From positions 207,109,750 through 207,173,749 of the forward strand of contig NC_134570.1 in the NCBI RefSeq assembly GCF_050947875.1: 64,000 bases of DNA. The letters are read 5' to 3'. Origin of the DNA: Dermacentor variabilis (lineage: Eukaryota > Arthropoda > Arachnida > Ixodida > Ixodidae). Every line of letters starts with the position of its first letter. Within the stretch, counting starts at the first letter, position 1. A program made the translations under genes and the position numbers. Under the pieces are notes generated by a model. That model was not told where the DNA came from and searched no databases. It worked only from the letters and a program-made list of their open reading frames with translations. This document shows positions 32,981-45,336 of this stretch, one piece after another.

Positions 32981-33320
32981 CCAATGGTCAAAGACTTTTT
33001 TGGACCACCCTCACTTCGCCTGTCTGTCACACGACGTCTCGAAAACTGCGACAGCTTCCCATATGATATGACGTGTACACACTGATTATGCATGATTTGA
33101 CCAAACAGAAGAAAAATAGTTATTTATGATTCGACACCTTTTCCCCATTGGCCCTCGGCTATTGGTCAAGAGTTTTCGGGCTGCACCCACTTCGACTACC
33201 TGTCACGCGACGTCACAAAACCGCGAAAACTCACCTCGTCAAAGTGATGTGTGCGCCTTAATGATGCATTATTATGCCGAGCGAAACTAAATTTTCTTCT
33301 GAATAGCCGCAGGCTGCCCC
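32981..33320 (+). repeat. Two tandem units of about 180 bp
   Basis: Unit 1 starts CCAATGGTCAAAGACTTTTT at 32981 and unit 2 starts ATTGGTCAAGAGTTTTCGGG at 33161. Both continue with a CACTTCG block, CTGTC(T/A)GTCAC-like text, (A/G)CGACGTC and AAAACYGCGA. They end before ATTATGC and a GAATAGCCGCAGG segment. Non-coding. The following AATAAAGC near 33410 could be a polyadenylation signal. Confidence 0.6.
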
Positions 33321-34300
33321 GTTCTGAAAGGAATAAAAGATGGCTGCCGCCGATCACTGAGGCACTGTCTACACGCACCTACTGGTGAGCATGGGTTTAT
33401 TTGGGTATAATAAAGCTTTTTGCGTAGCCGTGTAACGCTTTCGAGCACTTTTGGTACGTTTACAACCTCGTTCTACCAGCGCTTCTTTGCTGAGGATCCG
33501 TTTAATGTTATTCTTAAGCTTCCGTTGCATGCCGCCACGATTGTCGACCAGTTACCGCCAGCTAAGTAAGGAAAAGCGGACCAATCGCAGACGCCGGCAC
33601 CCCCCTCTTCATCCGGTTATGAATTTTCAGTGCACTGGCATGGCCTCATCAAATCTCTCTCCACTTGAGTGTGCTCCTCGCCTCTTGTCAGCCAATTAGA
33701 TAAGACAAGCCACTCAGTGTAGGCACTGTTATTCGTTTTTCAAGCAAACACAGTGACCTCCTATAATCGATGAGAGCGTTTGACTGGTCTGTTCAGACAA
33801 CCCTGCGGGTCACCGCCATATGCTTGCGCTGACGGTTACGCAAAACTCACGTCAGGAGATTGCAATAAACTATGTTGCGATAGTTCTACGTAATAGCGCC
33901 ACAGGGCTGATAATGGGCCGTTTACTCTAGAAAAAAAAAGCGTTTGCATTGTCTAACGATTGACAAGTGCAAGGTAGAACATTGTAAGCTTTGAGCAATA
34001 TTAAAGGACGGCGGCATTTTTTAGACTGTTAATACGTATTCAGTTTTATTGGCCTTGAGCATTCTGCAGTGATCAGATCGAATGTTTCTTCGTCTTGCTA
34101 CTACGAGTATAAATAAATAGACGAGATGCGCGAAGAGTGGGACGGTTGGAGAAGAGGTACAGTTCGAATATTTTTTACGCCACCTGAGCAAGGCAGATGA
34201 GGAAACCCGTCGCATATGGCACCGCACTACGTACAATTTCCGTCGTAACGTTTTGTCTTTTCGTCGTCTAGAAGTCCGGAGGAACGAAAAGTCACCTTTT
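33321..34300. other. Stretch without recognised genes
   Basis: Short frames only (for example plus 33451-33699, minus 34021-34236). None carries a domain. Confidence 0.4.
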
Positions 34301-34313
34301 TGATTGCGACAAG

Positions 34314-34350
34314 TATATAACCAGCGCTTTTCTTCTTAGCACTCTCAAGC
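34314..34350 (+). promoter_or_regulatory. Candidate Pol II core promoter (TATA box, initiator)
   Basis: TATATAA at 34314-34320 is followed about 33 bp downstream by TCTCAAGC (A at 34347), an initiator-like sequence, and then by an ATG 27 bp further on. Spacing fits a TATA promoter with a short leader. The AT-rich genome gives many chance TATA boxes, so this rests on the combination. Confidence 0.3.
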
Positions 34351-34373
34351 CAGAACAGCAGCCCAATGTGTGG

Positions 34374-34484
34374 ATGAAAAAAATATTCGAACCTTACATT
34401 TCTGGAATGCTTTTCGCCGCCGTATTCATAAGCTTAATTAACATCCGCACCACAGGAAGTGCTTTTGTTCTTTTCTGTGCCCTA
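34374..34484 (+). CDS. Candidate first coding exon with signal-peptide-like sequence
   Basis: An ATG at 34374 opens 37 codons beginning MKKIFEPYISGMLFAAVFIS. That is a short basic N-terminus followed by a hydrophobic core, then a polar NIRTTGSA segment that could hold a cleavage site. The exon would end at a consensus donor, A|GTGAGT at 34484-34490, leaving phase 0. An out-of-frame ATG at 34366 gives a three-codon ORF whose TGA overlaps this ATG. Many small secreted proteins in ticks are encoded this way, with the signal peptide in exon 1. A possible next exon is the plus frame ending at 35014 (Cys-containing, Lys-rich), but its acceptor is weak. I do not recognise a family; it could be chance. 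Confidence 0.25.
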
Positions 34485-34490
34485 GTGAGT

Positions 34491-35532
34491 AATGAGACAG
34501 CTCGACGGAGTAAGGAGCGGGAGGCTCTTTCATATGATACTTCTGAAGCGAATTTCGTGCCTTTGTCGTTATTTTAATCATTGATTTGCCCTCTATAATT
34601 TGCTATTTCTTGCTACACATTCATAACTTCCTCATCTATCCTGTGTAGAATACGATTTTGACATATGAGCAACTGAACCACTGAACTAAGCAAAGAACCT
34701 AGCATTCGCAGTAATGAAAGGCATTGCAAGAAAAGGTTAGCACACCAAGAGACAGTTAGCCCACCGAGTGACAAGTCAATTTCCTTGATGACGGAAGAAA
34801 CCGAGACGGAAGGTGACAACCTTTGCTGCCAATGAGGCGCAGTGCCTACGAGCAAACGACTTTCGCGTGGCCCTGTGATGGTGGGAAAAAATATTACGTC
34901 TTGCATAATCGTGCTTGTAGGCTTTTGCAGGAAGACATCAATCTTTTGAAGGACGAGGTCAAAAGAACTAGTGAGGCTAGTATATTTGCCAAGCTCATGA
35001 AAGGAAGAAAATGAAAATTGGCATTCTTCTTCGCTATCTGAACGTACGCGCAGTATCGAGAAAAAGCTGGCTAGGGCAGCAAGTTACAGGCGAAAACGAA
35101 AAGCAGAAGTCGCTGTTTGTTAACGGCATGGCATAAGACACAACTACCCATGACTACAGAGATAGCTACACCATAGGTATAGCTAACGAGACATCAGGGA
35201 TAACCTAACAACAGAGTATAAATTCTATAAACCAAAACGCACTTCACTTGCCTTTTTGTGCTCCACGCTCCCTGACTGTTCAGCAGAAACGCTAATAATG
35301 AAGGTTCAATTACTGCCGCGGAAGCCGCATTTCGATTTAGTCGAAACGAAAAAATGCAAGCGTACGTTGAAGGTGCGTTGGATAGGCGTATGTTGTAGAA
35401 CAACGGGTGGTCATAGGTAATACGGAAGACTCACACTGTGACACGCCTTATATATATATCCTGGTTTTCGAATGAAAAAGCACAATTTAATAAAATATTT
35501 TGTCGATGAAAGAAGTCGGCGTCCTTGTTGCC
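34491..35532. other. Stretch without recognised genes
   Basis: Contains the plus frame ending at 35014, with CDGGKKYYVLHNRACRLLQE and a Lys-rich end, which might be a downstream exon of 34374. The other frames (34613-34906 minus, 35194-35403 minus) lack domains. Confidence 0.3.
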
Positions 35533-37755
35533 GTCATGAATGAATGAATGTTTATATTGAAAGAAAAAAATACAAAGAATCTCTGTCAAAGAGGCTGACA
35601 AATAGGCACGAATGCCTGAGCAATTATCAGTCCCCTTCCCCCAACACGTTCCCAGTGCACAAAACACTCAAGCACACAGCGTAAGCATGGTATACAGAGT
35701 GGATACACACACAAAAAAATTAAAAGTACATGAAATACGTAACAGATATATTGAATGCGATTTGTGTACAAAAGAATGAGCAGTCATACCTGAAGCGACA
35801 GCAAATACAAGTTCACTTTTTTTTTTAAAGTGCTTAGGGACGGTGATTCATTTATTATAGTTAGTAAGCCAGGATGATGATTCAGAAACTCTACAACTAT
35901 GAATGTCTGCTTTTGCATGCCGTAATTTGTAAGGACTTTGCCCTTGTTGGAAGTTAATTGCCCTGTGTTGTATGTATGTTCATTTGGGAAGCATGCTTTA
36001 AAAAAGGCGCTTTAATTGAGTCTTACCTGTTTAAATATTGCAATGGCTGTTTTTTTTGTTAATAAGCCTATCTGTTGTTAAGGTACAGTTCTTCTTGAAA
36101 AGCGGAGCGGAGTGGCTCCTATAGAGCGCATTCTCAATTACCCGAATCATGCGTTTGTGCAAGGTTTTTAAACTATGGATGTTTGTTTTCGTCGTGGTAC
36201 ACCAGACAGACAAGCAATATTGGAGGCGCGAATGCACTAGGCTATAGTAGAACTGTTTTTTAATCCATAAGGTAATACACGCTTTAATTCATTAATAACA
36301 CCGATGGATCTTGCAATGCTGGTTTTAATATTGAGGACATAACTGGACCAGTTTAAATGTTCTTTAAACCTAACACCAAGGAGCCTCTGGGACGTAGAAT
36401 GACTTCATAACGGAATTGTAATACTAAGCTATCATCGATACCCTTGTTACGAGGCCGAAAAATAATTTATTTTGTCGTTTTACTGTTTAATTTCAAGTTA
36501 TTTGCTCTAAGCCAGTCTGAAAGATTACTGAGCCAAATATTTGCTTCTTGCTCGACAGTAAGCAAGTTTCCACCGGAAAAGCAGATTTAGTGTCATCAGC
36601 ATACATGATTATGTCAGGTGTTAGAGGCACGTTTGTGATGTCTAAATTGTACAATAAAAAAAGAAGTGGCCCTAGAAAGCACCTGTGCGGAACACCGTAT
36701 TTGATTTCACCCATTGCTGATTTGGAATGACAAATATATGTGTACTGTAGTCGCTTGGTTAAATAATATTTAAGTAGGTTGAGAGCAGTTCCCCCAATGC
36801 CGTACTGATTTAACTTTTGTAACATGATATCGTGTTTAATGGAATCGAATGCCTTTTTAATGTCAAGAAATATTCCTGTTGTGTACAGCTTGTCTTCAAA
36901 GTTACTTATTCTTTTCTCTTTGATCTTTAGAAACGCCATTTCAGCACATTGGTGCTTTCGGAAACCGTATTGCTTTTCTGTTATAATATTAGTTGGTGTA
37001 CAGAAATTTAAAATTCTTTTGTTAATGACCTGCTCTACTATTTTGGAAAAGATTGGGAGAACTTAAATCGGTCTGTAGTTGTTCACGTCCTTCGTGTCTC
37101 TCCCTTTAAAAAACTACCGATAGCCGTGCAATCTTTAATTCATGGGTGAATGCGCCAGTGCACAAAATTAAATTCCATATGTGTGGCACTGCTTTACAAA
37201 TCTGCAGCGCCACAGCTTTTATTGGTTCTGCCTTTATGCCATCCACACCACATGCTGTGGAAGTTACTTATTTCAGCCTCAACTGTTGGTGCAAGAAATG
37301 GCGACCTGCTAATACTACATGGAATATAAGACCTGTAAGTTGGGCTATCAGCATCGAACGCGTCAGACGCGCCAGATTGTAAGAAATGCTGAATAAAAAT
37401 ATCGGCCAGTGCCGTCCCTGTGAAAGATACGCCTTTAGCCATAACCTCCAAAACAGAATTTCGGTCACTGTTCGGAAGTAGATCATTCAATGTTTGCTAA
37501 ACTTTTTTTTGGATCATTAAGAATGAGTGAAATTAATATCATAATACGTCTCCCTTGCCAGCCTTACATCACGGCCTAACTTATTCCTGACCTTCCTGAC
37601 CCTTTTTCTATTTCATTAAGTACTCTGGTGGGCCTTGTCTTTATAAAAGTAGCGAGAACTCTATTGCGTTCCTTGATTCGTTTTAGAAGCGCGGTGTCAA
37701 CCCACGGTTCATGGAAACAAACAAACGCGAATGACTGGTGCATTTGCGCAGATGT
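35533..37755 (-). mobile_element. Jockey/CR1-like LINE, linker through RT to 3' tail
   Basis: Minus-strand element. From its 5' side near 37740: EPWVDTALLKRIKERNRVLA then TFIKTRPTRVLNEI, the EN-RT linker. At 37490-37190, DIFIQHFLQSG is followed by a decayed RT start. The best frame is 36939-36493: GIFLDIKKAFDSIKHDIML (palm A, FLDIxKAFD), GVPHRCFLGPLLF (VPQGS box decayed at PQ), and IIMYADDTKSAF with YADD at 36592-36603. At 36237-36031, MHSRLQYCLSVWCTTTKTNI and LKTLHKRMIRVIENA form the standard C-terminal block. The 3' end has a (CATT)n tail, seen on plus as AATGAATGAATG at 35538-35550. No endonuclease remains. Confidence 0.85.
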
Positions 37756-40700
37756 TTTTCTTACTTGGAGAAGCTAGTGCATTTGTCATTGCATTGTATT
37801 GTTGCCACTAGCCAAATGATTCTTTCATTACAGCCACCATTTTAATGACATGACGGTTTAACGTCTCACGTCTTATTCATACCAGGCGTGGTGCTATCAA
37901 AAGAGTGTTGTTTTGCGTTCTAAACCTTATGAAATGACACATATAATCCTGATATATCATTTATCCACAACATCCCTAGATACAGGCATGTGGGTGGTTC
38001 ACAACTTCTTAATACGTAGTTTATTCGTGTGTTATGTACAATTGCAATCAAATGCTAAGCTTAGACCTTCATGAATCCTAGCGCAAATTTCATAACCTGG
38101 TGCGATATGCGCTCAAGATGCAGTCTATCCAGATTGAATGTAGCTCAGTTTGGGCTGAGATATAGAAGGCAATTTATTCGATTACTTGATAATGAATATA
38201 CAAATAATGTAAATATGACTATTATTAGATCACTATCTACAAGAACAATTTCTATCAACTGTTTCTTTCAGAACCAATAATAAAGCAACAAGAATGGTAG
38301 AAATGTAAGACAAGAAAAGCGCTACTACAAAAGAGACATCTAAAGAGCGCTTTGAACACGTGCGTTATGATGTCGCAAGGTGTGATTATGGAATGTGCAT
38401 TAAGCTGCATAATTAAAACGCATACGAGCGACACAAAAACAAAACAAAAACAAATGCACTTCATATGCAACTATGAAGGAAGGATAACTGAAGTGATTAA
38501 AAAAACGTTGGAAAATAAAGGATTAAGAAATTTTATTGATTGAGCTAATAGGTCCATAAGCGCTTCGCATCCTCAAGAATGGATTTCAAGAGTTGGTTAA
38601 CCTCGCGTGAAGCTGCGCGACTAGAAACCCGATGTGTTCTCGGACCCTGGTATAACGCTGATTTTGGTTTGCGCGCTGCAAAAGCGCTTTTTACTTTCAT
38701 ACGAGACACATTTCTCTGTCAAGCTACGTAACACCCATTTTGTGCCAAGCATGCACTTCGTCAGGAATTCTTTATTTTCTGCAGTTTTCTTTTCATCTGT
38801 AATGTGTGACCAGTCTCGCATTAATTTTTTCTTCAAATTATCGCAAATTCTTTTGTTTGAACCTTCAATGTAGAATTTATTCTACATTAGTATGTCACCA
38901 TTTGTTAAGGCTGAAATCTCAGTCACCGATTAAAATATTCAAACTGGTTCTCTCGCTCCCATTTCTGTAAGATTTTAACGAAAGAGCCAGTCACTCAAAA
39001 AATCAGGCGCGGCAGTTATCTTTTCTGCCCCCAACAAGCTCAGTCACCTATGTAAGGCGCGCCTACGCTGAAGGACCCAGCAAGTCAACGTGCAACACAA
39101 AGCACGCAAGGCCTTTTGTGAACTGTATGGCCAACGTCGTCTATGTAGTTGCACTCTCTTGTCGGAGGACCTACAATGGAAAAACGGGTCGGTGTTTGCA
39201 CCAGCAACTCAGCGAACATTGATAACAATCATTGACAAAAACAAGGTAGCAACGTGGCACTTCACTGCAGTGCGTGGGGTTGCATCCCAGGCTATGAACA
39301 ATGACAGGTCACGGGACGCTTTAGGAGTGCTCGTGGCCGCCTGACAGCTGAGGCCCTCGCGATTTGCCAAAGAGTTGAACCTCGTGTAAGCGGTCCTTAT
39401 TCCTTTCTTAACGCTCAGTGAAAGCCAGATTACGTACCATGAAAGCGTATAATAAATTAGTGAAAGTGTCTGTGAGCTTGTTTCCTTCATTTTATTTTAG
39501 ATCTTGTTTGGTGCTCTCTCAACTCGTCTGTCTTACCATGCGACAACGGCTTGCTGAACGTGCCTGTTCTTTTCCCGCCCCGCCTTCTTATCTTATTGCT
39601 CCAGCGCAACAAAATAACAGCGCTTCTGGTGTGTGTTTCGTCTTCTGTGTGTCATCGTATTTCACTGTTTTCACGCCTTTTAGATCATGCTTAACCAACT
39701 GCCCCGTATTGCACACTTCTGCAATAATTTCAAACTCTAAATAAAGGTATGTTATGCTATTAAAAGGTTAATATAATTATCTGATAGCACCGACAGAACA
39801 GTGTGGATTAGATAAACATGTTCTGTTGTCTTTTAGATGTACGCATTTTTTTCTTTATTGCGTAATACCTCATACACCGGAATTCTAATTACACACATGT
39901 ACTGACTTTACCAGTCTCAGATTACCCCCGTCTAAGGGAGCTGGATTTAGTTAAAACGCATAGCCTAATGAAACCATCTATTCGCAACTGTGTCGTCAAA
40001 GGCGAGGCAGTTCTACATTTTACTATAAAAATTCATTTACCTCATTAAATCTTCGTACAATATGCTTATACTCGTTAGCTTAGTGTTAAACAATCACATC
40101 TCTCTACTTTCACCGTTCAGTAGGACAACGTACCTACAAAGCACTCACCAGCCCACCGTGACTGTACAACATTACTTAAGATGACCTTAAAACTTGAAGT
40201 ATCCTTAGACAACTCCTAAATGCAGTGTTGTTCAAAAATAAATATTGAGGATGCAGGTCAAGAGGAGCTTCTTGTGTTAAAGGCTTCATTTTTATGAGGC
40301 TCGATGACTCAGATTTATTGTCCCGCCTCGGTACTGTTCAACTCTAAGGCCAATACTTCTGTACTGCAATTGATGTCACTAAGAAATGACGCAGTGCGAA
40401 GTACGAGATTTCGGCGAATTTATTTTCTAGTCTATATAAAGTGTTACTATATAGAGCACGTGGCGGCTTTGAATCTTAAGAGCTCATGTACAAATAATGT
40501 GGCGTTGTCGCTGCGTTGTCACTTTTGGCATTGACGTTGTCCATACATTCAGCGCTGTTTTTCCCCCAACCACCCCATTCTCGGCGCATCCTCTTTTGTG
40601 GGCACGCGCCATGCTCGAGGTTTATCATCATCATTGCCATGTAAGGCTCCTTTGCGCGGCCGACAGCATTCTCACGAGCACGACAATGGAGAATCGCAAC

Positions 40701-41080
40701 GAAAATACCATGAAAAAACCTTCCAATTAATCCATACGCAATCCGTTTCTTGTCCGTTGAATCTGGTGAAGGCAGCTCAGTGGATCTCATCATTCTTTTA
40801 GTTCTGCGTAGCAAATGGTGGGGCGGAATGGCAATGCGACATGCAAGCGACGACGCCCGCTCGGCCAGGCAGTATTGTATAGTTGATTTCGTCCAAGCCC
40901 AAAATGCGCTGTCTGTCTGCCACAGCAGTTGCGAAGCGTCAAGTCATGGATAGCATTAAATTAGTCTTAATAGGGTGTCAGCGGAATCAACGTTGAGCTG
41001 CAGATAAAATTTGTAAAACCTTCAAAAGCTTATTTTCTGAATACGGCATGTATGTGTTCAGACTGCGTATTACCATCAAG
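37756..41080. other. Stretch without recognised genes
   Basis: Several frames of 60-112 codons exist (for example plus 38634-38873, plus 39090-39344, plus 39418-39744, minus 40476-40814). None shows a domain I know. The region is AT-rich and may hold old, unreadable transposon sequence. Confidence 0.4.
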
Positions 41081-41082
41081 TG

Positions 41083-41160
41083 AGCTTTATAGCTCAGTGG
41101 TTAGCGCAATCGACTTCCAAATGCACACTGATTCGCTGGCACGAGTTCGAATACCAGTCG
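41083..41160 (+). mobile_element. tRNA-like sequence (SINE head or decayed tRNA)
   Basis: TATAGCTCAGTGGTTAGCGC matches a tRNA D-arm/A box and GAGTTCGAATACC (41143-41155) a T-arm/B box. The acceptor ends do not pair and the anticodon arm is not convincing. A Pol III-derived SINE head or pseudo-tRNA is more likely than a functional tRNA gene. Confidence 0.5.
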
Positions 41161-41238
41161 ACATGGTTGTGGAGAGGGGTTGTCGTTTCCTTTATGCTGT
41201 GGCAATAGTGAAGCTGGGGATAACAGAGTAACCAAAGG

Positions 41239-41241
<3 letters not shown>

Positions 41242-41283
<42 letters not shown>
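41242..41283. repeat. (AT)n microsatellite
   Basis: About 42 bp of pure AT. Overlapping frames that encode Tyr-Ile repeats here are artefacts of it. Confidence 0.9.
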
Positions 41284-41288
<5 letters not shown>

Positions 41289-43170
41289 AACACAATCGAC
41301 GCTGTGTGTTGTCGATGACGACAACGGTTGTCCTCAGCGTATCAGAATGGACGGACGGACGCGACCGACAACAAGGCAAACAAAAATTTTGAGGACTTCA
41401 CAGATGCCACAGTAAACCGTTGAGAACACTAACGGCTGAATATTTTTCGGCTGGATGTACCTCTTCCTTTTGCCAAGTCCTATGGATTCTGGCTCAGTCA
41501 GGGTGTAATAACCCAATTAGATTTCATTTCGACAGAAACGATACACATTATGTTGGTGCGCTGTTTCAGCAAATACTCAATGTGGCTATCAGTGGGTTGA
41601 GTGCGCAACACCGCTTCAGGGAACACGTAAATATTGAACTGGGAGATTACTACGTATTTTCAAAAAAAAAAAAAGAATTGTGCATGTTATCAGGGCCATC
41701 CAGAGCCGTTTATTCATAAAGCCTTCCTACATTATGCATCTTTCAGTTCTTCCACGAGATGCTTTCTCGCGTCGTTTAGCGTTGAGCTAGGGAGTCAATG
41801 CGGCGTTATAATTTCGTTCTACCATTAGAGACGGGTGGCCCCTTTGATATGCACTACAACAACGAGCACCGCGGATAAATCCTTTCTGCTTCGCGCTAGT
41901 AAGCTGAGGAGTGTGGATGGCACCTCTCAACAGGCAAGTTTGCTTTCTCAATGGAATCAGCTCCATTCTTTGTTAGCCACTGGCATTGTGCGAAATTCCA
42001 AACTATCTCGAGCTCACTCGTAAATCAATTTGAGACATCTGCAGGCGTCAGCTGACGCGAGTGCCCAAATTATCGACAGAACAACCGGCCTCCAAACCCT
42101 TCAGTGACTAAGTGGCCTTCGCGTTCGCCCATTACGTCGTACACAGAATAGCAAATTGAGCTTCGATCTGCCGGGCGATGCCAGCGGGCTCATCGAGCGT
42201 TCATTAGCGTATTCTTCTCCCTATCCCCTGCTTTCGGCTCTGAAAACAAGTGCCGAGATCACCGCGATCCATCGTACGCGGTCGAAGAGATCCGGCGGGT
42301 GGCACGCTTTGGGCCATGCCAGCCAATAAGGGAGTCGGCGGCGCTTTTGAAGTTCTCACTTTGAAGTTGGACGCTGTTCAGATGCTGAGTTTGCAATACG
42401 CCAACTGTTTTCAGAGTTTCCACAAGGAAGCTAACTAGATGCCTATAACATACTTTCCACCGTGGCTCATTAACTGCCGAACTACGTTCCCACCATGAAA
42501 GTTAGAGCAGCCCATGCTATTCTCACAAGAGGGACCTCTGTAGGGCGCAATAGCCGCACGACAGAGAGAGAGGTTTCAAGCTCAGAATTATAGCTCCATG
42601 TGCTCGCGCCCGATTTTCGCTCTGCACTTACCGAATGAAATCTTTGCCTTTTTAAATTGCTTTGCTGGTTAGTTCATCACAAAGACTTGAAATTTACTGC
42701 CCGCCTTCCTTCAACATCCGCCCCCCCTTCCCCACCACGGTAGCGCTATTGAATTTCACTGGTTTACTTCCATTTGCCGAACCACGTGGATATTATTTTT
42801 TCGAAGCACTGGCGACGTTCGATTAAGTGTATAAATTAGCGGAAATACGCGCTTGGAGTGGAACATGAATTTATTTAGGTAATACTTATCCGGACACCCT
42901 TCGTCGCAGTCGACGTGAGGTTCCACATACACTCCGAGTGTGATACGATCGAGCTCTGCACGTCACATGCTGTCGGTGCGAGAGAACGCGCACCAGGGTG
43001 AGCCGAAAAAGACGCCGGCATGATGCTTTTTGTTGCCCCGAAAGCCAAATGTTGGAGGTCTAGATGAGTGTGCAACTGCTGCACACGCCAGTTTGCCAGC
43101 GCGTCACGCATAACCTGGCCCCTATTACCATTACATATAAACAAAGTGACTTGCCTAGCCCCCCTCCCAC
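41284..43170. other. Stretch without recognised genes
   Basis: Short frames only. No repeat, RNA or domain recognised. Confidence 0.4.
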
Positions 43171-43409
43171 CCGCCGTGGTTGCTCAGTGGCTATGGTGTT
43201 GGGCTGCTGAGCACGAGGTCGCGGGATCGAATCCCGGTCACGGCGGCCGCATTTCGATGGAGGCGAAATGCGAAAACACCCGTGTGCTTAGATTTAGGTG
43301 CACGTTAAAGAACCGCAGGTGGTCGAAATTTCCGGAGCCCTCCACTACGGCGTGCCTCATAATCAGAAAGTGGTTTTGGCACGTACAACCCCATAATTAA
43401 AAAAAAAAG
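43171..43409 (+). mobile_element. Ruka-like tRNA-derived SINE, best copy
   Basis: Complete SINE of 239 bp: a tRNA-like head (CCGCCGTGGTTGCTCAGTGG), the B box GGATCGAATCC at 43224-43234, the family core CGCATTTCGATGGAGGCGAA, then GGTGCACGTTAAAGAACCGC and TAATCAGAAAGTGGTTTTGG. It closes with CCCATAATT and an A11 tail (43399-43409). Transcription would be by Pol III from the internal boxes, and movement depends on a LINE RT. Of the three copies it has the clearest tail, so it is the youngest. Confidence 0.9.
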
Positions 43410-44354
43410 ATTTGCCCCCTCCCGCCTATAACATCACTAGTACTTCATATAAACTAGAAAGACAGGGAACAATGGAGTGTTCAGCATGTATTTACCAGGA
43501 ACGTAATAACCAGAGAAGCGTTAAACTTTCCACGCGTATAAACCAGCATTGTTACTATTTCCACCGAATGTGAGTTCAGTGTGACGTATAGTTTTATAAG
43601 TACACTGAAGAACATTGATAACCGCTGAATAAGGCTGTTGAGCAAATAGTTGTTAAACACTTCTTTTTTAAATCCTGTGCGTCATCCTTGAACATTTAAA
43701 CAACCCTGAATATCGGAGATAACCACTTTTTCATTTTTGTTAAATTCGAACTCTCTCAGAATCATAATTCGGTATAGACGGCAGATTAAATTCTTTGCTT
43801 ATCGCAATGATAACACAATTACAACGTGCCACATATCTTTTTTACGTAGGTTGCTGCCAAGGTGCACCCTTACAATCCGCACTTCGCCCACACTTCACCA
43901 ACAACCTGCCCCCTATTTTATAAAACATTAAATGGAGCGATGCTTTCACTTCACCGGGGACATTGCGGCCAACCTAATACGTGACTCTTGGAGCACATGA
44001 ACATACGCTGACACCAAAGATTTAGTATTTATTTCAAAGCTAATAACTAAACCACAAACGCTAAAGCTTGGCTGCGTTTTAAAATAATATGTGCATCATT
44101 TTCGCCAAATATAAACTCGGCGTTACTTAGTTTTTAGGGACATTGAGAAATATAGCTCATAAGCAATTGTAAACGCTTTAGACGTTTCGTTTAAGAAGTT
44201 TTTTTTTTTACGAAGCCCATATTTAAGTGCCGCTACAGGAGCTTTGCCCACGCATCATTCATAAATTTAGGCCTATCTCATTTAAGTGTTAACGCTATGG
44301 TCATCTTCAATACTTTCAGGAAATTGGGCAAATTTTTGATGCGGTTCGTAATAC
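43410..44354. other. Stretch without recognised genes
   Basis: AT-rich. No frame with a domain, no repeat seen. Confidence 0.45.
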
Positions 44355-44490
44355 ATATTTTTTTTTATTCGGGCCCACTGAAGGGTATTAAGGTGAGTAA
44401 CAGTCTCTACAGAACAGCAAAAGAAGATTAGCATCAAAGAAAGAGGTAACACAGCTATTGTCACAAAGAGTACAGGAGAACATCATTACA

Positions 44491-45336
44491 CAGGGTGTCC
44501 CACATAACTTGAGCCAGCAATTCAAACATGAAAGGCGCGTCGGAAGCTAATTGAACCGAACACACACTATTTGCAATAGGCTATAGTAACTCTGTTAATG
44601 TTTGTTTACCCCATAACTCACTAATTACTGAAGTTTAATTACACACATTTATAATTCTTTGCTTAGGACCCACGGTATCATACGCAGATTTGTAGAGCAC
44701 CTTTCGAAACCACCGATCGAGTTGTTTCCTTTACGATACCGGCTCACGTAGCCTTTTTTTCTGGGTTGCAAAGAAAGCCCGCGCAATACGAAAAAAGCCA
44801 CGTGAGGGAGCGTTTGCGCCATGGTATCGTGCTGCTCTCAAGCGTGCGTTCGGTGAACAAGGTCGGCTGCATCGTGACTGACGACGAGGAAGCAGCAGGG
44901 CGCTCTTTATCTCCTCGGCAGCGCTCTGCTAGCAGCTGGCATTTTCGCCGTCATCCGGCGGGAGCCGTCCTCGTTCACCGAACGCACGCTTGAGAGCAGC
45001 ACAATACCACTGCGCAAGCGATCCGTCACGTGGCTTTTTTCATATTTCAAGGGCTTTCTTTGCAACCCGGAAAAAAGGACTACGGAAGACGTATCGTCAA
45101 TCAAACAACTCGATCGGTGGTTTCTAAAGGTGTTCTACAAATGTGCTTATGATACTTTGGGTCCTTGGCCAATAATTGAAAAGTTGGGTAATTGCACTTA
45201 ATTAATTAATGAGTTATGGGGAAAACAAAACATTGTCCGATTTACTATAGCCTATTGCGAATAGTACACGTTTGGTGCAATTCGCTTCCGACGCGCCTTT
45301 CATTTTTAAATTCTTGGCTCAATTTATGTGGGCCTG
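44491..45336. mobile_element. Foldback element inserted in LINE 3' region
   Basis: Left end CAGGGTGTCCCACATAA is inverted at the right end as TTATGTGGGCCTG (4 bp deleted). GGCGCGTCGGAAGC (left) pairs with GCTTCCGACGCGCC (right). The inner arms include GCGTGCGTTCGGTGAAC and GTTCACCGAACGCACGC around a centre near 44915. It is about 846 bp, CpG-rich in the middle and non-coding. Its CAGGGTGT end is shared with the foldback at 7485, suggesting one superfamily. Confidence 0.8.

Noticed and set aside
41083..41160. Functional tRNA gene
   Set aside because: A and B boxes are present but the acceptor ends do not pair and the anticodon arm is poor; same for 25202-25310 and 54009-54076.
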